A stretch of DNA of 64,000 nucleotides from JABSQH01 sp965230015 (GTDB lineage: Bacteria > Actinomycetota > Acidimicrobiia > Acidimicrobiales > Ilumatobacteraceae), in assembly GCA_965230015.1 (NCBI GenBank), contig CBDDKF010000006.1, positions 62,001 through 126,000 of the forward strand. The letters are read 5' to 3'. This document shows, piece by piece, positions 8,057 through 16,860 of this stretch. Positions within the stretch are counted from its first letter, which is position 1. Every line of letters begins with the position of its first letter. A program made the position numbers and the translations under genes. Under the pieces are notes generated by a model. That model ran no database searches. It worked only from the letters and a program-made list of their open reading frames with translations, and was not told the DNA's origin.

Positions 8057-8785
8057 ATGACTCGCAGTGTCCGATGGACCGGCTCGTGCAACGCCCGAGA
8101 TCTGGGCGGACTGCATCGAACTGACGGCACCGTCACCGCCTTCGGACGGCTGTTCCGATCAGGCCGCGTCGAACCAATCACCTCCGAAGGGTGGACCGCA
8201 CTCCACGGTTCTGGCGTACGCACGATTGTCGACCTTCGCAACGGCGACGAGATCGGGCGCACCGCACACGACCCCGACATCGATGATGCGGTGTTGAAGA
8301 GCATTACTCGCTTGCACCGACCGATCGAGGATCAACGACACCAAGAGTTCATGGCCCGCTGGGGCGAACTCCTCGCCCACCCGAGCTACTACCCGGCGAC
8401 GTTTGAGTACTTCCCTGAGTTGCTTCGCTCTGCCTTCGAAGCAATCGCAGAAGCTGAGACGGGACTGCTGTTCCACTGCTCTGCCGGAAAGGACCGCACC
8501 GGCCTGGTTGCCGCGATGATTCTGGCGCTCAACAACGTGACCATCGCCGAGATCGAAGCCGACTACGAGCTTGGAATTCGCGGCTACGCAGAGTGGCTCC
8601 ACGCGCATCCGGGTCAAGGCCGTGAGCGCATCCTGCCGGACCATGAGCTCGAGGCTGCGATCACGGATCGGCGGCAGGCGCTCCGTGCGTGGATGTCAGC
8701 AGTCGACCCGCCCAACCTCCTCACTACACAACTCGGTCTTACCGGCGACCAGGTCGCCCGGCTCAGTCGGCTGCTCGTGGACTGA
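8057..8785 (+). CDS. tyrosine-protein phosphatase (MptpB/SidB-like)
   Basis: A 242-residue protein of the bacterial protein-tyrosine / lipid phosphatase family. The P-loop HCSAGKDRTG lies at 140-149 with catalytic Cys141 and Arg147; the extra Lys and Asp in the loop are typical of the atypical MptpB class, which also hydrolyses phosphoserine and phosphoinositides. The N-terminal NARDLGG (12-18) and FRSGR (33-37) motifs are hallmarks of this family, and IVDLRNGDE precedes the P-loop. There is no signal peptide. It is followed by a 270-bp gap with no supported gene and then a HAD phosphatase on the same strand. Confidence 0.88.
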   Translation: MTRSVRWTGSCNARDLGGLHRTDGTVTAFGRLFRSGRVEPITSEGWTALHGSGVRTIVDLRNGDEIGRTAHDPDIDDAVLKSITRLHRPIEDQRHQEFMARWGELLAHPSYYPATFEYFPELLRSAFEAIAEAETGLLFHCSAGKDRTGLVAAMILALNNVTIAEIEADYELGIRGYAEWLHAHPGQGRERILPDHELEAAITDRRQALRAWMSAVDPPNLLTTQLGLTGDQVARLSRLLVD

Positions 8786-9055
8786 CAACGTCAGCACCGT
8801 GGCTTCGTGTCCACCTACCGATCGCCAGGCACGACCGGCAGCTACTAACGCAGAAACCTCCACGCACACCCACGAGTCCCCAACGTGCCGTTCCCGAGCG
8901 ATGTTCGAGGCTCGTCCTGCAAGGACGATATGCGTGGGCTCCGGGCCGGTTAGTCGCTCTGGCATGGCACTGACGTGGTTGTGCGATCATCGCAGTGTGA
9001 ACGTTGGATCGAGCGGCTTCTTCCGAACGGCGCTGCGGATTGCTGGACGCCGTGA

Positions 9056-9865
9056 ATGACCGTCGCCCTCGATACCGCACGCCTCCGGGTGATTGCGAGC
9101 GACCTCGACGGAACGCTGCTGGGCGCCGACCATGAACTCACCCCACGGACGGTCGACGTGCTCCGCGCGGCCCGCGAGCGCGGCTTCTACGTGATCGCGG
9201 CGACCGGCCGCGCACCACGGTCAGCGATGGACAAGGTCGCCACGCACGACGTCGCCGATGTGTTGGTCTGTTCGAACGGGTCGATCATCCACGACATCGC
9301 ATCCGATTCCACCGTCCATCGCTTCCCAATCGATCCCGACCATCTCAGCGGGTTGTTCACCGAACTCGATCGCGCCGTTCCTGGTCTGTCCTACGGCTGG
9401 GAGATGGCCGACTCGTCGGCGTGGGATGCCGAGTTCGACGACATCGCGCGACGCCACGACGACCTTCACCCGTTCGGGATCGCGCGCCGGCCGGGTCGGC
9501 ACACGTCGGTGACGAAGGTGCTGGTGCGCCATCAGACGGTGGTACGCACGGACCTCGCCGAACTGCTGGAGCCACACCTTCCCGCGGCGTTGACGCTCGG
9601 GTGCTCAGGCGCGGACTTCGTCGAGATCACCGGCGTCGGCGTCGACAAGTCCCGTGCAATCGCCCATCTCGTCGGCCAACGCGGCCACAGCGCCTCCGAC
9701 GTGGTCGCATTCGGCGATAACCACAACGATCGCGAGATGCTGATGTGGGCGGGCCTCGGCGTCGCCGTCGACAACGCCGTCAGCGAAGCCCGCGCGGCGG
9801 CCGACCACGTGATCGGCGACCACCGCGACGACGCCGTCGCGGACTTCATCGAGTCACTGCTCTAG
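9056..9865 (+). CDS. HAD-superfamily hydrolase, Cof/IIB type
   Basis: A 269-residue sugar-phosphatase-like HAD enzyme. Motif I is ASDLDGTLL (nucleophile Asp16, acid/base Asp18), motif II sits in VIAATGR, motif III is the lysine in GVDKSRAI and motif IV is AFGDNHNDREML. The large insertion between motifs II and III is the C2B cap of Cof-type enzymes, which act on phosphosugars, FMN or PLP; the substrate cannot be told here. ATG 9056 is the start. It is the last gene of a plus-strand group of three. Confidence 0.9.
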   Translation: MTVALDTARLRVIASDLDGTLLGADHELTPRTVDVLRAARERGFYVIAATGRAPRSAMDKVATHDVADVLVCSNGSIIHDIASDSTVHRFPIDPDHLSGLFTELDRAVPGLSYGWEMADSSAWDAEFDDIARRHDDLHPFGIARRPGRHTSVTKVLVRHQTVVRTDLAELLEPHLPAALTLGCSGADFVEITGVGVDKSRAIAHLVGQRGHSASDVVAFGDNHNDREMLMWAGLGVAVDNAVSEARAAADHVIGDHRDDAVADFIESLL

Positions 9866-10331
9866 GTTCACCGATACGAATCGAACGATTCGGTTGGGGC
9901 GTGCTCTGCGAACGCCCAACATCCGGTGACTTCGCTCATCGGTTGCCGCGGGATCCGCTCAGATGCGGCATAGTACGAACCGGCGCGCTCCACAGCGCGA
10001 GAGCGACTGAAAGCGTCCAGTAGTGACCGCTGGAAGAGGCTCGCCGAGCCCGCTCGATCGCCGGTACGGCCGATCGCGCCGGACCGCCCATGTCGCCACC
10101 GACAGCCCGACGCGCATTTGCGAGAGCATCCGCGCACGCTGCTCGCGCCGATTCCGGGCGGTTGGTGGAGGTCCGAGTGGCCGCAGTTATGGGCGGGGCT
10201 GAGGCACGGAAGTGCCGCCGTTCGCAGGTCAGTCGTGCCCACTCTGGATAAGCCATGGTCTCATGGGCGGCACCCCGGCATCACTTGATAGGAGCTACAC
10301 GCGGAGCGCGGGCGGTGACCGTGGCGGGTGA
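9866..10331. other. 466-bp region without a supported gene
   Basis: Between the HAD gene (plus) and glyA (minus), so it lies at the 3' ends of both. Two small inverted repeats occur right after the HAD stop: CGAATCG-aa-CGATTCG (9877-9892) and a bulged GTTGGGGCG / CGCCCAAC stem (9893-9920). They may end transcription, although no T-run follows. Frames on the minus strand (for example 9936-10256) are Ala/Arg-rich, lack a ribosome site and match no family I know. Confidence 0.45.
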
Positions 10332-11831
10332 CTAGCCGGGGAGGAAACCGACCTCGGGGTAGAGCGGGTGAGCCGTAAGGAGCGATGCCGCTCGGACGCG
10401 AGTGGTATCGCGAGTGACCGCGCTGAGGTCGAACCTTGCCTGTGAGGGCGCCCCAGTCGAGGTTGCGGTGGGTGTTGAGGCGTGCAGGACGTCACAGATC
10501 AGTTCGGCGACCTCGTCCATGTCGTCGGCGCCCATTCCGATGGTGGTGAGCGCAGGTGTTCCGAGTCGGATGCCTGACGTGTACCAGGCGCCGTTCGGAT
10601 CGTTCGGGATCGAATTGCGGTTGACGATGACGCCCGCCGACTCCAGCGCCGACTCGGCCTGTCGACCCGTCACGCCGAACCCGCGCACGTCGACCAATAC
10701 GAGATGGTTGTCGGTGCCTCCGGTGACGAGCCGGCCTCCCCGCTTCGCGATGCCCTCGGCCAACGCCTGAGCGTTGTCGACAACGCGTTGTGCGTACTCG
10801 CGAAACTCGCTTCGTCGGGCCTCCGCGAATGCGACGGCTTTGGCGGCCATCATGTTGCTCAGCGGGCCGCCGAGCACCATCGGACAGCCCTTGTCGATGA
10901 ACTCAGGGAGTTCGGAGTCGTTGGTCAGCACGACACCGCCACGGGGGCCTCGAAGCGACTTGTGTGTCGTCGACGTGACGATGTGGGCATGCGGCAACGG
11001 ATCGAAGTCGCCCGTGAACGCCTTGCCTGCGACCAGCCCGGCGAAGTGCGCCATGTCGACCATCAGCGTCGCACCGACCTCGTCGGCGATCTCGCGCATC
11101 TTGGCGAAGTCGACCCGGCGCGGATACGCCGAATAGCCGGCAACGATCACCAACGGCCGAAACTCCCGGGCCAGCGCAGCCACGGTGTCGTAGTCGAGCA
11201 ACTCGGTCTGCGGGTCGACGCCATAGCTGCGCTGATCGAACATCTTTCCCGAGATGTTTGGCCGGAAACCGTGGGTCAGGTGTCCGCCCGCGTCGAGGCT
11301 CATCCCAATCAGTCGCTGATCGCCAAGCGATCGGCGCAGCGCCGCCCAGTCGCTCACGGATAGGTCGTTCACATGGCGCACCCCCGACTCGACGAGGTAC
11401 GGAGACTCGACCCGCTGGGCGAGTATCGACCAGAACGCCACCAAGTTGGCGTCGATGCCCGAGTGGGGCTGGACATAGGCATACCGGGCGCCGAACAGCT
11501 CGCGGGCGTGGTCGGCGGCGAGCGTCTCGATGCGATCGACGTACTCGCACCCGGCGTAGAACCGATGTCCAGGGGTGCCCTCGGCGTACTTGTCGGAGAA
11601 CCAGTTCCCCATCGCGAGCAGTACCGCAGGAGATGCGTAGTTCTCCGACGCAATCAGCTTGAGCTGGCTTCGCTGACTCTCGAGCTCGCCTCGAATGTGG
11701 GTGGCCACGTCGGGTTCGACCGCCTGCACCACATCAAGTGCAGCGCGGAAGGCGTCGGCCTCACGACCTTTGGCTGGGTCGAGGCCGATGCGGTCAATCT
11801 GGTTGGCGGTAGCCGGCTCGTGGACAGTCAT
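10332..11831 (-). CDS. glyA: serine hydroxymethyltransferase
   Basis: A 499-residue PLP enzyme that interconverts serine and glycine with tetrahydrofolate. Family marks are LKLIASENYASPAV (58-71), the PLP lysine Lys291 in TSTTHKSLRGPRGG, MVDMAHFAGLVA (257-268) and a C-terminal SGIRLGTPALT. ATG 11831 has GGGAG upstream. The protein is longer than the usual ~420-residue enzyme, with about 50 extra residues before the SENYAS motif and a C-terminal extension, as in a long actinobacterial subgroup. No riboswitch was identified in the 250 bp upstream. It is a single-gene unit. Confidence 0.92.
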   Translation of the reverse strand: MTVHEPATANQIDRIGLDPAKGREADAFRAALDVVQAVEPDVATHIRGELESQRSQLKLIASENYASPAVLLAMGNWFSDKYAEGTPGHRFYAGCEYVDRIETLAADHARELFGARYAYVQPHSGIDANLVAFWSILAQRVESPYLVESGVRHVNDLSVSDWAALRRSLGDQRLIGMSLDAGGHLTHGFRPNISGKMFDQRSYGVDPQTELLDYDTVAALAREFRPLVIVAGYSAYPRRVDFAKMREIADEVGATLMVDMAHFAGLVAGKAFTGDFDPLPHAHIVTSTTHKSLRGPRGGVVLTNDSELPEFIDKGCPMVLGGPLSNMMAAKAVAFAEARRSEFREYAQRVVDNAQALAEGIAKRGGRLVTGGTDNHLVLVDVRGFGVTGRQAESALESAGVIVNRNSIPNDPNGAWYTSGIRLGTPALTTIGMGADDMDEVAELICDVLHASTPTATSTGAPSQARFDLSAVTRDTTRVRAASLLTAHPLYPEVGFLPG

Positions 11832-12082
11832 CGTTACTCCCGGGTTCGTTCGATGCCCAGGCGCACGGCGTCTCCGGGACCGCTCCACGGTGGTGGCTCC
11901 ACCTCGACAGCGCCAGTCACGGCCCAGTCGTCACGATAGCCCGCAGACGAATGCTCGAAGCTCGAAACCCCGCAACACTCCAAACCGGTGCCCACCCCGA
12001 TAGGGCGCCACGCATTCCCGTGTAGTTCGGTGAGCGCATCGGTGCCGATGCGTCTCGTTCTCAAGGGCTGCCGTGCTGGGAT

Positions 12083-12619
12083 CTATCCGAGCGCAGCGAC
12101 CAGTTCATCGACGGGTGGATCGAAGCGCGCCTCGTTGGACACCACGATCTGTCGACACGCCAGGTCCAATGGTGAGGTGAACTGGCCTCGCCTTGCTGCC
12201 AGGTCATCCACGGTGGCATCAACGACGTCGGCGGCAACGCCCGAGCTGAGTTGCCGTTGGCGATAGCGATCGAGCGCAACCGAGCACGTGCAGTGCAAGT
12301 TCACGACGTCGGCAAGATCGCACAGCCGACGGATGCTTCCTTCCATCTCACCGCGATACAAAGTGCCATCAGCGACAACGCTCACTCCCACGGCCAACAG
12401 ATGCTCCAGTGCGCCGTACTCCGCAGTGATACCGCGCGTGGCGACGATCGCCGGCGCGCCACGCGCATGAGTGAACCGGAGACCTGACCACAACTCATCA
12501 CGGCTCAACCTGGGTACACCCAATGCAGCCGCGACCTCGGCTGCGAGGGTGCTCTTCCCCGACCCCGGTGCCCCTGAGATCAGCACCAGCAACGGGAGTG
12601 TGCGCCGATCGTCCACCAC
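12083..12619 (-). CDS. P-loop kinase (AAA_33 / zeta-toxin-like)
   Basis: A 178-residue nucleotide-binding protein with Walker A GAPGSGKST (16-24) and SRDELWSGL shortly after, the pattern of the AAA_33 group of small-molecule kinases (chloramphenicol-, polynucleotide- and zeta-toxin-like). A late RYRQRQLS segment may form the lid. GTG 12619 is the start. No antitoxin-like gene adjoins it, so a toxin role is not supported; a kinase of unknown substrate is the safest call. Confidence 0.75.
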   Translation of the reverse strand: MVDDRRTLPLLVLISGAPGSGKSTLAAEVAAALGVPRLSRDELWSGLRFTHARGAPAIVATRGITAEYGALEHLLAVGVSVVADGTLYRGEMEGSIRRLCDLADVVNLHCTCSVALDRYRQRQLSSGVAADVVDATVDDLAARRGQFTSPLDLACRQIVVSNEARFDPPVDELVAALG

Positions 12620-12967
12620 ACAATTCTTGCTCAGCCGACCAGCTGCCGACCGTTCAGTGGCAGTGAACGAGCTACCGACCCTGTACGGCGCCGGCGTCTT
12701 CGTAACCGGCGCGCATCTTCGCGCTGATCGCTGAACGTTCGACGTGCTGCGATGCCCGCTTGCTTCCCCCTTCCTGAGATCGATCGGCGCGATCGAGGAA
12801 TGTCGACTGCTCCGCGGCGTCAGAACACCGACGTGGCATCGATCGATATCATGCGCGTTCGGCGCGGAGGATGCAGAGCGGCCACAACCGAGCGACGGGT
12901 GCCCGTTGCAGCGTCGCCGGGGACCGGCGAAGTCGTTCTTGAGCGGGTTGTCGGCGATGGCAGGCTT
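12620..12967. other. divergent intergenic region, ~350 bp
   Basis: Between the minus-strand kinase start (12619) and the plus-strand GNAT start (12968), so it should hold both promoters. A 6-bp inverted repeat CGTTCA-n7-TGAACG is at 12651-12669. The GNAT frame is open further upstream, to an ATG at 12752, but that part is Arg-rich and unlike the family. Confidence 0.4.
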
Positions 12968-13399
12968 GTGATCGTGGACGCCGCTGTCGATCTGTGCGTG
13001 CTGGATTCGCCCGATTCAGACACGGTTCGCCTGGTCGTCTCAAACTTGGTGGCGGCCAACGAGACTGTTGCGCCTCCCGAGGAGTACCAGCCCCTTGCGG
13101 TCGTCGCACGAGTCCACGGCGACCTCGTGGGAGGAGCAGTTGGGCACACCCATTGGGGCTGGCTCTTCGTCAGCCACCTTTGGGTTGACGTCGCTCAACG
13201 TGGCGTTGGCCTCGGTTCAGCGCTGATGGCGTCGATCGAGGATGCTGCTCGCCGCCGCGATGTCGGCTCAGCTCACGTTGACACCTATGACTTTCAGGCG
13301 CTCGGGTTCTACGAGCGTCTTGGCTACGCCGTGTTCGGCAAGCTCGATGACTTCCCGGTCGGCCACACGCGCTTCTTCCTTCAGAAATCGCTCACGTAG
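12968..13399 (+). CDS. GNAT-family N-acetyltransferase
   Basis: A 143-residue GNAT. Acetyl-CoA-binding motif A is VDVAQRGVGLGSALM, followed by FYERLGYAVFGKLDDFP and HTRFFLQKSL, the usual end of this subgroup. The upstream reading frame is open to 12752, but homologous proteins start close to the first beta strand, so GTG 12968 with a nearby AGG is preferred. Substrate unknown. It lies among several other small transferases (APH-like at 13.5 kb, GNAT at 15.5 kb, AadA-like at 16 kb). Confidence 0.8.
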   Translation: MIVDAAVDLCVLDSPDSDTVRLVVSNLVAANETVAPPEEYQPLAVVARVHGDLVGGAVGHTHWGWLFVSHLWVDVAQRGVGLGSALMASIEDAARRRDVGSAHVDTYDFQALGFYERLGYAVFGKLDDFPVGHTRFFLQKSLT

Positions 13400-13491
13400 A
13401 CCACGGACGCCCTCGACCGCACATTCCAGCGCACATCCCGAGCGCCAACGTGCCGTACTCCGGCGGGTCTGTTGCTTGGTTGCGGGTGGGG

Positions 13492-14238
13492 CTACGTAGC
13501 GGTTGCGAGTGTGCGTAGGTGTGCGAGTCGTTGGCGTGCGTAGCTCGGCTCGGCAGTCCAGGCGTTCGCAACCTCCCACGCGCCTGCGCAGCGGAGTGCT
13601 CGTTGGTGTTCGTCTTCTCTGAGGACCTGGATGCCGAGGTTGGCCAAGTCGAGGTGCACGACGTCGACACGGCTCTCGTCCCAGTCGAGTAGACCGACAC
13701 GACCGTCATCAGTAATCCGCAGATTCGATGCTCCCGGATCACCGTGCACGACTGAGGTCGCCACGCGCGTCATCGTCGCGAAAGCGGCGAGGACGTCGGT
13801 GGCCGCATCGTCTGGGAGAGTCGACATGTCAGCGTCAACACTTCGAGACGACCGGTTGAGTTCGGTGATCGTCTGACAACCCGGTCGCTGCCGATGCGCC
13901 GCGAAACGGCTGTGGAGGCGGCGGAGTTCGGTAGCAACGAGTTCCCAATCGTTCGGTTCGCGCGGTGGGATCCCGTCGATCCACCGCTGCACCACGATGC
14001 CATCGGCTGATGATCGGCCGTCGTCGGTCAGCAATGGCACCGGCACCAAGAATCCGTCGGCATCGAGTGCGGCGAGTAGTTCCAGTTCCCAGGCAAGCGA
14101 TTCGGCGGAACGACGACTTCGGCGGATCGCAACGCGGCCGACTGGGGCCGTGCCTGTCCATACCTCGTTGCGATGGCCACCTTCGACACGGCTCTCGACT
14201 TGAACGTCAGACCAAGCACTCGTATCGATACTTGTCAT
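13492..14238 (-). CDS. aminoglycoside/choline-kinase-like phosphotransferase
   Basis: A 248-residue member of the APH kinase family. The catalytic loop VVHGDPGASNLRI (Brenner motif with the catalytic Asp) is followed by the metal-binding GLLDWDESRVD. The N-lobe has VGRVAIRRSRRS in the place of the nucleotide-positioning lysine strand. ATG 14238 is used. Members phosphorylate aminoglycosides, macrolides, choline, homoserine and other small molecules; sequence alone does not tell which. Confidence 0.82.
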   Translation of the reverse strand: MTSIDTSAWSDVQVESRVEGGHRNEVWTGTAPVGRVAIRRSRRSAESLAWELELLAALDADGFLVPVPLLTDDGRSSADGIVVQRWIDGIPPREPNDWELVATELRRLHSRFAAHRQRPGCQTITELNRSSRSVDADMSTLPDDAATDVLAAFATMTRVATSVVHGDPGASNLRITDDGRVGLLDWDESRVDVVHLDLANLGIQVLREDEHQRALRCAGAWEVANAWTAEPSYARQRLAHLRTLATAT

Positions 14239-14268
14239 CGGCCGTCATCCTCATGAGCTGACAATGCG

Positions 14269-15270
14269 CTACGGGGCTGGTGTGAAGACCGCGGTCAAAC
14301 GAGGCGAGCCGACGCTGCTCACACCACCGGCGCTGAAGTTGCGGCAGACGAGGTAGTAAGAGGCAGTTTCGCCGGCAGCGATATCGAACACCCGGGACGC
14401 CGACAGATGCGACCAGTCTCCATTGGACGGCGACTGCCAAAACAGTTCCTCACCCGAAGGCGTCTCGCTGACCGAGTCCATCACACCGCAGTCCAGGATC
14501 TGGGTGTCGGTACTCTCGAACATGAAGCCGGTGGCGATCGTGGCGACGTGGCCGTCGACAGGTGCGGTCACTTGAACCGAGACGATCTCCGTCGGCGTCA
14601 CCCCGGCAGGCAGCGCAGTGGCTTCGGTTTCGCTCACTCTGATGAACGGTTGCGCGGCGTCCAACGCCGCGATTGCGTTGTCTTGGGTGTTGTCGTTGGC
14701 TTCGAGGGCGGCGAGGCGGGTAGCGATCTCGGTGAGTGACGACTTGGTGTAGTAGCCAACCACGTCGCCGAGCACCGACACGGACCCGTTCTGGTTGAAG
14801 ATCTTGATCGCGCCGCCCGGCGACAACGTCACATCGACCTTGTTCGGAAACGGCGCCTGACCGGCCGCCACGTTCAGATTCGACAACAACGGCACGTCGG
14901 CCAGATCGGCAGGGAACAGCCGCAGGTTGGTTTGCGCGGTCGGGTTCACCGCGGTGACGTTCATTGCCACCGCTACGGCATCAGCGGGAATCGCTAACGG
15001 GCCGGTGCACTCGCCAACACCGCCGGTGATCTGCTGGGTATACACCTCACCAGCTCCCAGTGGTGTCGAACGCGATCCGACCTGATTCGGTGCCGGTCGG
15101 AGATCAAACGCCCGACACCCCGCTGTTGGGACGTAGGTCGAGTCAGTGTCGCCAGGCGCTGCGCCAGCAGACCACGCCGAGGTGACGATCAACGTCGCCG
15201 CAACGGACAGCACCGCCGCGGTGGCGGTCCAGATGACGGTTCGGATGCGAATCTCGACGGTGTTGCCCAT
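14269..15270 (-). CDS. secreted surface protein, shared N-terminal domain plus coiled coil
   Basis: A 333-residue exported protein, one of three paralogues in the window. There is a signal peptide / anchor at 8-37 ending AGAAPGD. A shared ~140-residue beta domain (39-174) carries the landmarks TAGCRAFDLRP, STPLGAGEVY, AVAMNVTAVNPTAQTNLR, PNKVDVTLSPGGAIKIF and DVVGYYT. A short coiled coil (about 177-206, ATRLAALEANDNTQDNAIAA) comes next, then a unique beta-rich C-terminal domain with two cysteines. ATG 15270 is used because it begins the signal peptide. The shared domain resembles the beta domain repeated in many actinobacterial wall and secreted proteins. The coiled coil suggests an oligomeric, probably trimeric, fibre. 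Confidence 0.75.
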   Translation of the reverse strand: MGNTVEIRIRTVIWTATAAVLSVAATLIVTSAWSAGAAPGDTDSTYVPTAGCRAFDLRPAPNQVGSRSTPLGAGEVYTQQITGGVGECTGPLAIPADAVAVAMNVTAVNPTAQTNLRLFPADLADVPLLSNLNVAAGQAPFPNKVDVTLSPGGAIKIFNQNGSVSVLGDVVGYYTKSSLTEIATRLAALEANDNTQDNAIAALDAAQPFIRVSETEATALPAGVTPTEIVSVQVTAPVDGHVATIATGFMFESTDTQILDCGVMDSVSETPSGEELFWQSPSNGDWSHLSASRVFDIAAGETASYYLVCRNFSAGGVSSVGSPRLTAVFTPAP

Positions 15271-15306
15271 GCGGCGGAGTGTCCCATGGGCCGGTCGCTC
15301 AACGCT

Positions 15307-15323
15307 TGAGTACGCACTACTCA
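15307..15323. promoter_or_regulatory. palindromic operator-like site TGAGTA-n5-TACTCA
   Basis: Perfect 6-bp arms TGAGTA and TACTCA around CGCAC, 36 bp upstream of the minus-strand surface protein start at 15270. It matches the site at 7119-7136 except for a spacer one base shorter. Confidence 0.4.
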
Positions 15324-15466
15324 GCCGCCAGCAGTACCCAGTCAGTCTTTGTGGGGTCCGTCGTTGCAAGGTCGCGGCGATATCGGACGGGTTCGTGCCG
15401 CTCGATGCCGCTACGAGGCTTGGTTTCCTCGGTTTGGCTCCTGTTCGCATGGCTACGGTCATCGGG

Positions 15467-15910
15467 ATGGAGGCTCCTGTCGAAGTCCGTCGCGCTGAGC
15501 GTCGCGACGGACCATCTTTGCTGCCTTTAGTTCAAGCGTTCGCTACCTCGTTCGAACCTGACGAGGCTGCCGTGTTCGACTCGTTTGAGCGCCTCCTCGA
15601 CGAGCCCGACGCCGCCGTGTTAGTGGCCACAACCAACGGTCGACTGGTCGGGTATCTCGTGGTGCACAGCCATCGCACGCTCTTCGCCAATGGCGATGTC
15701 GGCTGGGTCGAGGAACTCATGGTGGATACTCGGTTTCGCCGGACAGGCGTCGGTCGCGAGCTGATGAAGTCCGCCGAGCGATGGGCCACCGACCGAGGTG
15801 CTCGCTATGTCGCGCTGGCGACGCGGCGAGCAGCGAGCTTCTATGAAACTCTCGGCTATGAGCTCAGTGCGGACTACTACCGCCGCACGTTCGATGACGA
15901 CGACTGCTGA
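15467..15910 (+). CDS. GNAT-family N-acetyltransferase
   Basis: A 147-residue GNAT from ATG 15467 (MEAPVEVRRAERRDG); an in-frame ATG at 15449 would add six residues. Motif A is LMVDTRFRRTGVGRELM, followed by RYVALATRRAASFYETLGYE. No family-specific substrate pocket is evident. It lies divergent from the surface protein gene and 42 bp before the nucleotidyltransferase, with which it may be co-transcribed. Confidence 0.85.
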   Translation: MEAPVEVRRAERRDGPSLLPLVQAFATSFEPDEAAVFDSFERLLDEPDAAVLVATTNGRLVGYLVVHSHRTLFANGDVGWVEELMVDTRFRRTGVGRELMKSAERWATDRGARYVALATRRAASFYETLGYELSADYYRRTFDDDDC

Positions 15911-15952
15911 TACTGCGGTGACCGCGCACTTGTGGCGTGTCAGGCTCCGAGC

Positions 15953-16750
15953 ATGCCGAGGCAGATTCCAGGCCCCGCTCGAGCCGCCGTTGACTCGTGG
16001 CTGCGACATCATGATGAACACGCGCCCGGACTCATCGAGGGCCTCTACCTCGTCGGATCGATTGCGCTCGGAAACTGGCGACCTGACAGCGACGTCGATT
16101 TCGTGGCGGTGTCCTCTTCACCCGCCACCGGTGGCACCGTCGACGCTGTCCGTACAGCCCACGAGGCTGCGAAGACCGAGACCGCTGGAACCGACATCGA
16201 CGGGTCGTATGTCACCTGGGATGACCTCCGGACAGCCCCTCGGCCGGTCACGCGGCCGTGGACGCTGCACGGCGAGTTCCACCACGACGACGGCTGCTTC
16301 GAGATCAACCCGGTCATCTGGCTCACGCTCGCCCGATACGGGGTCGCGGTGCGAGGCCCCGAGCCGGACGAGATCGACATCGCAGTCGATGACGACCATG
16401 TTCGACAGTTCATCGCCGACAACACGAACGCGTACTGGCGCACCGTCGGCCCCTCGATCCGTCGGGCCCTCGAGGATCCAGACCGCACCGAGTTCGATCC
16501 AGCCTTGACGTCGTGGTGCGTGCTCGGCGTGGCCCGCATGCTGTACACCGCCCGGACCGCTGACGTCACTTCCAAGAGTGGCGCCGGCCACTGGATCACC
16601 ACGGAAGTGCCTCAGCATCGAGATCTTGTCGAACACGCGCTCGCTGTTCGCGAACGCGCTGACTCACCCCCAGACGGACGCGACATCGCACAATCGACGG
16701 CCGACTATCTCGACGAGATCTGCGACGAAGTCGAGCGAGCGACGCGCTAG
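15953..16750 (+). CDS. AadA-like nucleotidyltransferase
   Basis: A 265-residue protein. The polymerase-beta-type nucleotidyltransferase core is GSIALGNWRPDSDVDFVAV (about 37-55), with the G-S and D-x-D catalytic pattern. A C-terminal helical domain (from about 170) resembles the DUF4111 domain of aminoglycoside adenylyltransferases. ATG 15953 fits; a GTG at 15932 is the longer option. By family it would transfer AMP to a small molecule such as spectinomycin/streptomycin, but resistance is not shown by sequence alone. A small stem (CGGCC-GGTT-GGCCG, 16784-16797) follows the gene. Confidence 0.8.
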   Translation: MPRQIPGPARAAVDSWLRHHDEHAPGLIEGLYLVGSIALGNWRPDSDVDFVAVSSSPATGGTVDAVRTAHEAAKTETAGTDIDGSYVTWDDLRTAPRPVTRPWTLHGEFHHDDGCFEINPVIWLTLARYGVAVRGPEPDEIDIAVDDDHVRQFIADNTNAYWRTVGPSIRRALEDPDRTEFDPALTSWCVLGVARMLYTARTADVTSKSGAGHWITTEVPQHRDLVEHALAVRERADSPPDGRDIAQSTADYLDEICDEVERATR

Positions 16751-16860
16751 ACGCCCCGAACTCGATCGAACGGCAGCGCCTGTCGGCCGGTTGGCCGGTC
16801 GATGGGTGACTTCTACCGAGTTTCTTTCATCAGGCCCAACGGCGGGGGGCAAGAGTAGGT

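Noticed and set aside
9936..10256. Minus-strand frame of 106 codons in the glyA-HAD gap
   Set aside because: No ribosome site, Ala/Arg-rich noise-like composition and no family motif.
11832..12082. Glycine riboswitch or other leader RNA before glyA
   Set aside because: No tandem aptamer-like pairing or terminator could be recognised in the 250 bp upstream.
12083..12619. Zeta-type toxin of a toxin-antitoxin pair
   Set aside because: No small antitoxin gene adjoins it; the kinase fold alone does not support a TA call.
7484..16750. Chromosomal integron cassette array (many single genes; RYYYAAC-like GCCCAAC near 9914)
   Set aside because: Genes are in both orientations, no pair of core sites in attC order flanks any gene, and no integrase is present.
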